Shown here: positions 55,006 to 64,000 of the stretch, piece by piece
How positions within the stretch are numbered: the first letter of the stretch is position 1
How the letters are laid out: each line of letters begins with the position of its first letter
DNA from: Nitrospirillum iridis
Lineage (GTDB): Bacteria; Pseudomonadota; Alphaproteobacteria; Azospirillales; Azospirillaceae
DNA: 64,000 nt
NCBI RefSeq assembly: GCF_014205765.1
Contig: NZ_JACIIZ010000004.1
Location: forward strand, 186,001-250,000
Direction of reading: 5' to 3'
Translations under genes and position numbers: made by a program
The notes under the pieces: model-generated
Databases searched by the model: none
Told to the model about the DNA's origin: nothing
The model's input: the letters and a program-made list of their open reading frames with translations, nothing else

Positions 55006-57012
55006 TCACTCGAACTCGATGATGATCTGGTCGACGGCCAGGGACGAACCCTTCTCGGCCGCGATCTTCTTGACGGTGCCGTCGGCTTCGGCGCGCAGGA
55101 TGTTTTCCATCTTCATGGCCTCCACCACCGCCAGTTCCTGGCCGGCCTTGACCTCGTCGCCCACCGACACCGCCACGGTGACCAGCAGGCCCGGCATGGG
55201 CGACAGCAGGAACTTGGACATGTCCGGCTTGGCCTTGACCGGCATCAGGGCGGCGAACTCCGCCGCGCGGGCCGTCAGCACCTGGACCTCGATCTCCGCC
55301 CCGCCGTGGAACAGGCGATAGCCGATGCCGGTGCCGTCCACCTGCACCGCCAGGGCATGGCCGTCCACGGTGCCGGTCCACAGCGGCTGGCCGGGTTCCC
55401 ATTCGTCGCCGCGCACCGCCAGCGTCTGGTCCCCCAGCGCCACGTCGTGCCCGCCATCCACGGCGGTGACCTCCACCGGGTGGTTGTCACGGCCGGCGCG
55501 CACCACCCAGGATGACGGCACCACGCGGTGGTGCCCCGGCATCTGGCCGGAAATGGTGGCGTCCCGCTCCACCCGGCGGCGGTGGATGCTGGCGGCCACG
55601 GCCAGCAGGCGGGTCAGCACCTCGGCCGGCAGTTCGCGGCCGTGGAAGCCGTCGGGGAATTCCTCGGCGATGAAGTTGGTCGTCAACCGGCCTTCGCCGA
55701 AGCGGCGCGACTCCACCAGTGCCGCCAGGAAGCTGATGTTGTGGCCCACGCCGCGAATCTGGAAGCGGTCCAGCGCGTCGCCCATGGCCGCGATGGCGGT
55801 GGCGCGGTCGGGGCCGTAGGTGATCAGCTTGGCGATCATGGGGTCGTAGAACATGCTGATCTCGCCGCCCTCATGGATGCCGGTATCCACGCGGACGACA
55901 CTGCCGTCCTGGGCGCCCGGGCCCTCGGCCGGCGGGCGGTAGCGGGTGACGCGGCCGATGGACGGCAGGAAATTACGCGTCGGCTCCTCAGCGTAGACGC
56001 GGGATTCCAGGGCCCAGCCGGTGAGTTTCACGTCGTCCTGGGTCAGCGGCAGCTTTTCGCCCGCCGCCACGCGGATCATCAGTTCCACCAGGTCCAGGCC
56101 GGTGATCATCTCCGTCACCGGATGTTCCACCTGCAGGCGGGTATTCATCTCCAGGAAATAGAAGTTACGGTCCTTGTCGACGATGAACTCCACCGTGCCG
56201 GCGCTGCGGTACTGCACCGCCTGCGCCAGGGCCACGGCCTGCTCACCCATGGCCTTGCGCGTGGCCGCGTCCAGGAACGGGCTGGGCGCCTCCTCGATCA
56301 CCTTCTGGTGGCGACGCTGGATGCTGCATTCACGCTCACCCAGATAGACGCAGTTCCCAAAGGCATCGGCCATCACCTGGATTTCGATGTGCCGGGGCTC
56401 GGTCACGTACTTCTCGATGAACACCCGGTCGTCGGCGAAGCTGGACCGCGCCTCGTTACTGGCGCTGCGGAAGCCTTCGCGCGTCTGGGTGTCGTCCCAG
56501 GCGACGCGCATGCCTTTGCCGCCGCCGCCAGCCGAGGCTTTGATCATCACCGGATAGCCGATGTCATGGGCGATGCGCACCGCCTCCTCATCGTCCTTGA
56601 TGACGCCCAGATAGCCGGGCACGGTGCTGACGCCGGCGGCCTTGGCCAGCTTCTTGGACTCGATCTTGTCGCCCATGGCGCCGATGGCGTGGACGTCGGG
56701 CCCGATGAAGGCGATGCCGGCGGCCTTGAGCGCTTCGCAAAACGCGGCCTTTTCCGACAGGAAGCCATAGCCGGGGTGCACGGCCTCGGCACCGGTGTCC
56801 AGGCAGGCCTGGATGATGCGGTCGGCCACCAGGTAACTCTGGGCGGAGGGTGCCGGGCCGATGGCCACGGCCTCGTCCGCCATCTGAACGTGCAGGGCGC
56901 CGGCGTCAGCCTCGGAATACACGGCCACCGTCTTGATGCCCATGCGGCGCGCCGTCTTGATGACCCGGCAGGCGATTTCGCCCCGGTTGGCGATCAGGAT
57001 TTTGGAGAACAT
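55006..57012 (-). CDS. pccA: Propionyl-CoA carboxylase, biotin-carrying alpha subunit
   Basis: A 668-residue biotin carboxylase and carrier protein. The N-terminal carboxylase has [20 protein letters not shown], the ATP-grasp loop [10 protein letters not shown] and the catalytic region [16 protein letters not shown]; a BT-like linker follows, and the biotin domain carries Lys634 in VEAMKMENI. With PccB it carboxylates propionyl-CoA to methylmalonyl-CoA. Geranyl- or methylcrotonyl-CoA carboxylase subunits look similar, but the adjacent mutase makes propionyl-CoA much the best assignment. It lies between pccB and the mutase gene. Confidence 0.94.
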   Translation of the reverse strand: MFSKILIANRGEIACRVIKTARRMGIKTVAVYSEADAGALHVQMADEAVAIGPAPSAQSYLVADRIIQACLDTGAEAVHPGYGFLSEKAAFCEALKAAGIAFIGPDVHAIGAMGDKIESKKLAKAAGVSTVPGYLGVIKDDEEAVRIAHDIGYPVMIKASAGGGGKGMRVAWDDTQTREGFRSASNEARSSFADDRVFIEKYVTEPRHIEIQVMADAFGNCVYLGERECSIQRRHQKVIEEAPSPFLDAATRKAMGEQAVALAQAVQYRSAGTVEFIVDKDRNFYFLEMNTRLQVEHPVTEMITGLDLVELMIRVAAGEKLPLTQDDVKLTGWALESRVYAEEPTRNFLPSIGRVTRYRPPAEGPGAQDGSVVRVDTGIHEGGEISMFYDPMIAKLITYGPDRATAIAAMGDALDRFQIRGVGHNISFLAALVESRRFGEGRLTTNFIAEEFPDGFHGRELPAEVLTRLLAVAASIHRRRVERDATISGQMPGHHRVVPSSWVVRAGRDNHPVEVTAVDGGHDVALGDQTLAVRGDEWEPGQPLWTGTVDGHALAVQVDGTGIGYRLFHGGAEIEVQVLTARAAEFAALMPVKAKPDMSKFLLSPMPGLLVTVAVSVGDEVKAGQELAVVEAMKMENILRAEADGTVKKIAAEKGSSLAVDQIIIEFE

Positions 57013-57040
57013 CGCGGGTCAGGCCCCCAGAGCGGCTGTT

Positions 57041-58576
<1,536 letters not shown>

Positions 58577-58688
58577 CGCCCGTCTCCTGACCGGTTATGG
58601 CGGCACCTTAGCGGTGGCGATTGGTGGCTTCTGCTGGGGCGGGGCAAAGGCGTGACGGGGCCCGCCCGCCCCGATTGACAGCTGCGAT

Positions 58689-58698
58689 GTTTGCAAAC
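58689..58698. promoter_or_regulatory. GTTTGCAAAC palindrome in pccB/regulator divergent region
   Basis: A perfect ten-base palindrome 112 bases upstream of pccB and 98 bases upstream of the regulator. The core TTTGCAAA is the type of sequence bound by actinobacterial RamB/PrpR proteins, relatives of the adjacent regulator, so it is a strong operator candidate. Confidence 0.6.
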
Positions 58699-58755
58699 AC
58701 TGTGATCCCAGTTCAAGCGGATGCCACGCGAAATCGTGCGACGCCGGGCCGGTTA

Positions 58756-58773
58756 TTTTGTAAATTTTGTGAA
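58756..58773. promoter_or_regulatory. Tandem TTTTGTAAA/TTTTGTGAA near regulator start
   Basis: Two nine-base copies, TTTTGTAAA (58756-58764) and TTTTGTGAA (58765-58773), follow directly on each other, 22 bases before the regulator ATG. They resemble the palindrome at 58689-58698 and could allow autoregulation. Confidence 0.4.
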
Positions 58774-58795
58774 GACATAGGGTGGATCGGCGGTC

Positions 58796-60241
58796 ATGGC
58801 GGGCAAGATTTTCGCGGGCGAACGGGTGCGGCGGCTGCGTCAGCAGCGGGGCATGGCGCTGTCCGCCCTGGCGCGGGCCAGCCACCTGTCGATGAGCTAT
58901 CTAAGCCAGATCGAGAACAATCAACGTCCCCTCAGCATCGCGGCCCTGGGCGCCATCTCCGCCGTCTTCGGGGTGGAACCGCGCCATTTCGCCGATGACC
59001 GTGACTTGCGGCTTGGCAGCGAACTGCGTGAGGTGCTGGGCGATCCCCTGTTCGCCGACGATGGCTCGGGCTTGAGCGCCATCAGCGACGCCGTGCGCGC
59101 CGCCCCCGGCATCGCCAGCCAGTTCATCAAGCTCTATCGCGCCTACCAGCATTTGATGGAGGAGGGGGCGCGCCATCGCCTGGACCAGGATTTCGAAGCC
59201 GCCGGGGCGGAGGCGGGGGGCACCGCCCCCTTCCCCTACGACGACGTGCGTGATTTCGTGCAGAGCAAGCGCAACCACTTCGCCGCCTTGGACGTGGCCG
59301 CGGAAACCCTGTTTGAAAACCAGGGTTTCGCCTCCACCCGTCTATTGGAAGATCTGATCGACTATCTGCGCGACCAGCACGCCGTGACCTGCGCCGTATC
59401 GGCGGCGCTGGGAAACGAAGGGGTGCTGTGGCGCTATGATCCGGGATCCCGCCAGCTGCACCTGGCGGAAAGCGCGCCGCGCGAAAGCCGCATCTTCTTC
59501 CTGGCGCAGCAGATCGGCCGCATGCAATTCGCCCCCCTGATCGAAGAGGAGGTGCGCAAGGCGCCGCTGGGCAGTCCGGAGGCGCGCGCCCTGGCCTACA
59601 CCGGCCTGGCCAACTATTTCGCCGGCGCCCTGATCCTGCCCTATGGTCGCTTCCTCACGCAGGCGCGCCTGGTGCGCCATGATATCGAGCGGCTGCAGCA
59701 CCATTTCGGCACCAGTTTCGAGCAGGTGTGCCACCGGCTCAGCACCATGCAGCGGCCGGGCAATGCCGGCATCCCGTTCTATTTCCTGAAGGTCGACCGG
59801 GCGGGTAACATCTTCAAGCGCAGCAGCGCCACCCGGTTCCAGTTCGCCCGCTTCGGCGGCGCCTGCCCCCTGTGGAACGTGCATGAGGCCTTCGCCCAGC
59901 CGGGCCGCATCCTGGTGCAGGTGGCGCGCACGCCGGACGGCATCACCTATCTCTGCATCGCCCGGACCGTCACCATGACCGGCGGCGGCCACCTGTCCCG
60001 CCCGCGCGAGGCGGCGCTGGGCCTGGGCTGCGAGATCAGCCATGCGGCGGATCTGGTCTATTCCGCCGGTCTGGATTTGCAGAACCAGGAGACGGCGGTA
60101 CCGATCGGCTCCAGCTGCAAGGTCTGCGACCGCGACGACTGCCGCCACCGCGCCTTCCCCTCCATCGGGCGCGGACTTGCCATCGCGGGCCACGAGCGTC
60201 ACGTCGTGCCGTTCAGCATGACGCCGGCGGGGGTGAAGTAG
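58796..60241 (+). CDS. Short-chain fatty acyl regulator (PrpR/ScfR/RamB-like)
   Basis: A 481-residue cytoplasmic regulator. Residues about 5-62 are an XRE helix-turn-helix (LRQQRGMALSALARASHLSMSYLSQIENNQRPLS). The middle (about 150-320) matches the family's ImmA/IrrE-like and acyl-CoA-sensing region, and the C-terminal domain has Cys357 in GGACPLW and Cys441, Cys444 and Cys449 in SSCKVCDRDDC. Cysteines in this place hold an iron-sulfur cluster in mycobacterial PrpR. Divergent transcription from pccB and the TTTGCAAA palindrome between them make it the likely propionyl-CoA-responsive regulator of that operon. Confidence 0.88.
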   Translation: MAGKIFAGERVRRLRQQRGMALSALARASHLSMSYLSQIENNQRPLSIAALGAISAVFGVEPRHFADDRDLRLGSELREVLGDPLFADDGSGLSAISDAVRAAPGIASQFIKLYRAYQHLMEEGARHRLDQDFEAAGAEAGGTAPFPYDDVRDFVQSKRNHFAALDVAAETLFENQGFASTRLLEDLIDYLRDQHAVTCAVSAALGNEGVLWRYDPGSRQLHLAESAPRESRIFFLAQQIGRMQFAPLIEEEVRKAPLGSPEARALAYTGLANYFAGALILPYGRFLTQARLVRHDIERLQHHFGTSFEQVCHRLSTMQRPGNAGIPFYFLKVDRAGNIFKRSSATRFQFARFGGACPLWNVHEAFAQPGRILVQVARTPDGITYLCIARTVTMTGGGHLSRPREAALGLGCEISHAADLVYSAGLDLQNQETAVPIGSSCKVCDRDDCRHRAFPSIGRGLAIAGHERHVVPFSMTPAGVK

Positions 60242-60274
60242 CCCCAGGGGGGGCGTCTCGGGCTATCCAGGAAG

Positions 60275-60988
60275 TCAGCCTTCCGGTTCGGCCCGTTCCA
60301 CTTCCCAGCTGACGGCGTAGACGTAGGGTTCCAGGCTGAGGCGTCCCACCATCTGTTCCAGCGCCGCGTCGTTGCGGGAGGGGGAGACCGCCTTGGCGGT
60401 CACGTCGACCTTGGTGGTCTCCGGCACGTCCTGACTGTCGATGCGGCGCAGGCCCAGCCCCCCGTGGGTCAGGGCGTGCATGAGCAGGGACCGGATGTGC
60501 GCCTCCTCCGCCCCCTTGCAGGTGACGGAGACGGTGTAGTGCGTCTCCACATCCACGGCCACCAGGATGCGCCGGTTCATGCGGCGTACCAGCGGGCGCA
60601 GGATCAGGTTGGTGACCACCACGAAACCCGCCGCCGCCAGGCTGGGCAGCAGATAGCCGCCACCGGCGAAGGTGCCCACCATGGCGGAGCACCACAATGT
60701 CGCGGCGGTGTTCAGCCCATGGACGTTCACGCCCTCGCGCAGGATGACGCCGGCGCCCAGGAAGCCGATGCCCGACACCACCTGGGCGGCCACGCGGGTG
60801 GGGTCGCCCTGGCCCACCATGGCGGAGAAGATGACGAAGCCGGCGGAACCCAGGGCCACCAGGGCGTTGGTGCGCAGGCCGGCCATCTTCTGGTGCAACT
60901 GGCGCTCAAAGCCGATGGTCGAACCCAGGGCCAGGGCCGTGGCCAGGCGGAGCACCACCTCCAGCGGGTTCGTCAGATCGCCTATCAT
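60275..60988 (-). CDS. MgtC/SapB family membrane protein
   Basis: A 237-residue inner-membrane protein. The N-terminal half has four to five helices and the MgtC signature GSTIGFERQLHQKMAGLRTNALVALGSAGF, then QVVSGIGFLGAGVILREG and VHGLNTAATLWCSAMVGTFAGGG. The C-terminal half (about 145-230) is a soluble ACT-like domain. MgtC proteins help growth at low magnesium and in some pathogens inhibit ATP synthase. It converges with the regulator gene. The 5' leader (60989-61100) has a GGCGGT/ACCGCC hairpin but no riboswitch I recognise. Confidence 0.88.
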   Translation of the reverse strand: MIGDLTNPLEVVLRLATALALGSTIGFERQLHQKMAGLRTNALVALGSAGFVIFSAMVGQGDPTRVAAQVVSGIGFLGAGVILREGVNVHGLNTAATLWCSAMVGTFAGGGYLLPSLAAAGFVVVTNLILRPLVRRMNRRILVAVDVETHYTVSVTCKGAEEAHIRSLLMHALTHGGLGLRRIDSQDVPETTKVDVTAKAVSPSRNDAALEQMVGRLSLEPYVYAVSWEVERAEPEG

Positions 60989-61207
60989 CCTTGTCTTCTC
61001 TTTATCTTTGGGACGCGGGCCGGACGGCGCGCCGGGGCGCTAACAGGCGGTGTCGTTTATGACCGCCGCCGGTCTATAAGACAAGCGCCGGGGAGGGGGC
61101 TGGTGCCGTTGCGACGATGTGGCAAAGCGCGGACGCGCGCCCCATATCGATGGTGATTTGAGCGGAGACGGGCGGCGGTGAGCCGCCACCGGAAAGGAGC
61201 TTGGGGC

Positions 61208-61603
61208 ATGGGTGACTACGAGGTCGTGCGCACGGACGAGGAATGGCGCCAGTTGCTGACACCGGAACAGTACGCCGTCATGCGCGGCCACGGCACCGAG
61301 CGGCCGGGCAGCTGCGCCCTGAACCATGAGAAGCGGCCGGGCCTGTTCTCCTGCGCCGGTTGCGGCCAGCCGCTGTTCCAGTCCACCCGCAAGTTCGAGA
61401 GCGGCACCGGCTGGCCCAGCTTCAACGATCCCGTGGAGGGTTCCGTCGCCACCACGGTGGATCGCAGCCACGGCATGGTGCGGACCGAGGTCCACTGCGC
61501 CCGCTGCGGTAGCCACCTGGGGCATGTCTTCCCCGATGGGCCGCCGCCGACGCACCAGCGTTATTGCATCAACGGCGTGGCCATGAACTTCGAGGCCGAT
61601 TGA
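61208..61603 (+). CDS. msrB: Peptide-methionine (R)-S-oxide reductase
   Basis: A 131-residue MsrB that reduces methionine-R-sulfoxide in proteins. Two CxxC zinc pairs are seen in FSCAGCGQPLF and VHCARCGSHLG, the substrate pocket in FESGTGWPSF, and the catalytic Cys120 in RYCINGVAM. AAAGGAG about eight bases before the ATG at 61208 fixes the start over an earlier in-frame codon. It is a single gene divergent from the MgtC-like one. Confidence 0.95.
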   Translation: MGDYEVVRTDEEWRQLLTPEQYAVMRGHGTERPGSCALNHEKRPGLFSCAGCGQPLFQSTRKFESGTGWPSFNDPVEGSVATTVDRSHGMVRTEVHCARCGSHLGHVFPDGPPPTHQRYCINGVAMNFEAD

Positions 61604-61625
61604 GGCCGGCGGGGCGAGAAGGACC

Positions 61626-62042
61626 TCAGTGCCGGCCCAACTTGGCCGCGGCGGGGCCGGCGGCGGTGACCACCTGGTCGGCGCACTTGTCCAGGGTGTT
61701 CTCCTGGCAGGTCACCTCGCTGAAGCCCAGGGTCTGGCCCTGGACTGAGGTGAAGCGGATGGGGAAGGCCAGCTTGTAGTGGATTCCGGCGCGCGCGGCG
61801 GCCGTGGGGCTCTGCACCACCACCACCAGGGCGTTGGCCCTTCCGCCGCCGCTGAGCACGAAGGCGTCGCTGCGCCCGAAGGCCTGGGCGACGCTGGCGG
61901 CCAGGGTGACGGTCACGCCGTCATCGCCGTTGCGCACCACCTCGACCTCCGTTGGCGCGCCGGCATGGGCCGTGAGGGGAAGGCTGGCAAGCGACAGCGC
62001 CGCCGCCGCGATCCTGGAAATTGAGCGCACCGCTACCCCCAT
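61626..62042 (-). CDS. Small secreted hypothetical protein
   Basis: A 138-residue protein with a Sec signal (SRIAAAALSLASLPLTAHA). The mature part is predicted beta-rich (TEVEVVRNGDDGVTVTLAAS, ALVVVVQSPTAAARAGIHYKLAFPIRF) and has two Cys (SEVTCQENTLDKCADQ) that may pair. I do not recognise a family. It converges with msrB, 22 bases between stops, and its start is divergent from the chemoreceptor-like gene. Confidence 0.65.
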   Translation of the reverse strand: MGVAVRSISRIAAAALSLASLPLTAHAGAPTEVEVVRNGDDGVTVTLAASVAQAFGRSDAFVLSGGGRANALVVVVQSPTAAARAGIHYKLAFPIRFTSVQGQTLGFSEVTCQENTLDKCADQVVTAAGPAAAKLGRH

Positions 62043-62319
62043 CCAAAAAGCTTTGCCGAAGATCCACCGGTGATCATGCCGCCGGTGAAGTGCTTGTTAT
62101 CGGCCGTCATATGATCTCCGCGCCCCGAAGGCAACGTGCCTCGGACGGGCGCCTACCGTATAGCCTATGGCCTTACGTCGATTGCCGGATAAAGGTGCCA
62201 GACTGTAAAAGAAAAGGCGTATGAACCGGTTAGGTCGCCGGGTCGCGGTCCCGGCGGGGAAGCGGTTGCGCAAATGCGGATGGCCTGTGGGCTGCGGGGT
62301 CCGCTTCGGGGGTACGAAC

Positions 62320-64000
62320 ATGGCGTTGGTTAAGACCTCACGGCTGGCAGGGGTAAAAGGCAGGGCGCGTGGCCAGGCCCCCAGTCAGACGGCGGAGCAG
62401 CCGACCGCCCCGATCCCGGGGGCCCCGACGCCCAAGCGCCCTCGGCGCCCGGTGGCCGCCACCCGACAGACCGTGACGGAGCGGGTCGCCGCGGCAACCG
62501 AGGAACTGGCCAGCGGCGTGGCCGAGGCGGCGGCGGCGGCCGAGGAATTGCGCCGGTCCATGGAGCAGATTTCCGCCGCGGCGGAGGAGGCGGCCAGCGC
62601 CAGCCACGAATCGTTGGCGGCGGTGGTGGCCATGGCGTCCGCCTTCGCGCAGTCACGCGGGCGGGCGGACCAGTCCCGCACCCGCACCCTGAGCCTGCAG
62701 ACCCAGCTGACCGAGGCGGCGACCCTGATCGAGGCGTCGGTGGCGGCCGTGATGGCCAGTGCCGAGCGGCAACTGAAATCGGTCGAGGTGGTGGTCACCC
62801 TGGAACAGCATGCCGGCGCGGTCGGCGACATCACGCGGGTGGTGGCCGACATTTCGGACCAGACCGGACTGCTGGCGCTGAACGCCGCTATCGAGGCGGC
62901 CCGGGCCGGGGACCATGGCCGGGGGTTCGCCGTGGTGGCGGACGAGGTGCGCGCCTTGGCGGAGGCGTCGGAAAAGCGATCCCATGACGTGCAGACCCTG
63001 GCCGATGCCATCATTGATGAAGTGCGGGTGATCGCCGCCCGGATCCGCGCCGCCGCCGCCGCCGCGAAGGCCGAGGCGGCGGCGGCCCGCGCGGTATCGG
63101 GGCAGTTGGCCATCATGCGTGCCGACCTGGCGGAACTGGTGGACGGCGCGCAGGACATTCTGATGGCCACGGTGGAGGCGGACGCCGCCGCGCGAGAGGC
63201 CCAGAAGGCGGCCGAATCCGTCTCCAGCGCGGCGGAGGAACAGGCGGCCGCCGCGGCGGAAGCCCAGCGTTCCATCGCGCAGCAGAGCGAGGCGCTGGAC
63301 CAGAGCCGGCAGACGGCCGAGGCCCTGGCCGAACTGTCCGAGGGGTTGCGCGAGGATGACCGCCGCGCCACGCTGGCGGAAGAGGTCGGCGCGTCGGCGG
63401 AGCAGTTGTCGGCCGCCGTGCAGCAGCTGGCGGGGGCGGCGGGGGAAATCCTGATCGCCATCAACCAGATCAATCGCGGCGCGCAGATGCAGGCGGCGGC
63501 CACCCAGGAGTCCGGCGCCGCCATGGCCCAGATGCAGCGGGCGGCCCAGTCCACCGGGGAGATCGCGGCCAGGGCGTTGGACGGGGTGGAGCGTGCGCTG
63601 GCCCGCCTGCGGGAAAGCCGGGGGGTGGTGATCCGGTTGACCACCGGGGTCAGTGACGCCCTGGTTGAAACCCGCGCGGTGATCGGCCTGGTCGGCACGC
63701 TGGAGGATACGGGCCGGCGCATGGAGAAGATCGTCGACGCTATCGCCATCCTGGCGGTGCAGACCACCATGCTAGCGGTCAGCGGCTCGGTCGAGGCGGC
63801 GCGGACGGGCGACCAGGGGCAGGGGTTCGCCGTCGTGTCCACCGACATTCGCGCGCTGGCCAGGGAATCGGCTGAAAACGCGGACCGGGCCAAGGATCTG
63901 GTGCGGGTGCTGCAAAACCAGGTGAATTACGTCCGCCGCGACCTGGAACAGATCGTCGTCGTGACGGAAGCCGAGGTCCAGAAGAACAAGGAAATCAACG
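62320..64000 (+). CDS. Soluble chemoreceptor-like protein with two signalling tips (partial)
   Basis: At least 560 residues are visible and no stop occurs before the window ends. There is no signal or membrane helix: after a basic, Pro-rich N-terminus (about 1-50) the chain is almost entirely Ala/Glu-rich coiled coil. A methyl-accepting signalling tip lies at about 177-215 ([20 protein letters not shown], then [15 protein letters not shown]). A second, divergent tip is at about 470-520 ([20 protein letters not shown], then [16 protein letters not shown]). Such proteins normally bind CheA and CheW. The start ATG follows GGGGG by about seven bases. Confidence 0.85.
   Translation, partial: MALVKTSRLAGVKGRARGQAPSQTAEQPTAPIPGAPTPKRPRRPVAATRQTVTERVAAATEELASGVAEAAAAAEELRRSMEQISAAAEEAASASHESLAAVVAMASAFAQSRGRADQSRTRTLSLQTQLTEAATLIEASVAAVMASAERQLKSVEVVVTLEQHAGAVGDITRVVADISDQTGLLALNAAIEAARAGDHGRGFAVVADEVRALAEASEKRSHDVQTLADAIIDEVRVIAARIRAAAAAAKAEAAAARAVSGQLAIMRADLAELVDGAQDILMATVEADAAAREAQKAAESVSSAAEEQAAAAAEAQRSIAQQSEALDQSRQTAEALAELSEGLREDDRRATLAEEVGASAEQLSAAVQQLAGAAGEILIAINQINRGAQMQAAATQESGAAMAQMQRAAQSTGEIAARALDGVERALARLRESRGVVIRLTTGVSDALVETRAVIGLVGTLEDTGRRMEKIVDAIAILAVQTTMLAVSGSVEAARTGDQGQGFAVVSTDIRALARESAENADRAKDLVRVLQNQVNYVRRDLEQIVVVTEAEVQKNKEIN

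Noticed and set aside
62155-62205. Sigma-28 promoter before the chemoreceptor-like gene
   Set aside because: GCCGGATAA resembles the -10 element, but no TAAA lies at the required distance upstream.

Overview
The window is high-GC DNA from what looks like an alphaproteobacterium, probably a Rhodospirillales or Azospirillaceae member (inference). Supporting signs are an alphaproteobacterial FlaF, a Caulobacter/Xanthomonas-type TonB-dependent receptor, a NodQ-like CysN-CysC fusion and a B12-dependent propionyl-CoA operon with its own regulator.

Bases 1-31861 form one carbohydrate-utilisation locus whose enzymes match the bonds of a eukaryotic N-glycan. The minus-strand half (11735 down to 2525) encodes a GlcNAc-type MFS permease, a BadF-type sugar kinase, a SIS-domain deaminase, NagA, a ROK repressor, a ROK sugar kinase and an unassigned glycoside-hydrolase-like protein. 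The plus-strand half begins with a TonB-dependent receptor, then GH29, GH18, GH20, GH2, GH3, GH125, GH35 and GH92 enzymes and a small sugar mutarotase. A further GH29 at 355 and the tail of a second GH92 at the left edge bound the locus. Together they could trim galactose, GlcNAc, fucose, xylose and all mannoses from a plant-type N-glycan, with GlcNAc entering the Nag pathway. The layout recalls the nix/nag system of Xanthomonas campestris.

Bases 31862-38377 hold a structured intergenic region, a secreted-type protein of unknown function, FlaF, and a MacAB/Lol-like efflux system (two permeases, one ATPase, one periplasmic adaptor). Bases 38378-49475 carry CysD and CysNC for PAPS synthesis, a large MASE1-CHASE-PAS hybrid kinase, a CocE-type alpha/beta hydrolase, a GerW/YtfJ-like protein and a PAPS-type sulfotransferase.

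Bases 49793-62042 hold a zinc alcohol dehydrogenase, a small secreted protein, a DUF3422 protein, the operon for propionyl-CoA carboxylase and methylmalonyl-CoA mutase with a divergent PrpR/ScfR-like regulator, an MgtC-like protein, MsrB and a small secreted protein. The right edge cuts a soluble chemoreceptor-like protein with two signalling tips. I saw no tRNA, rRNA, CRISPR array or transposase.
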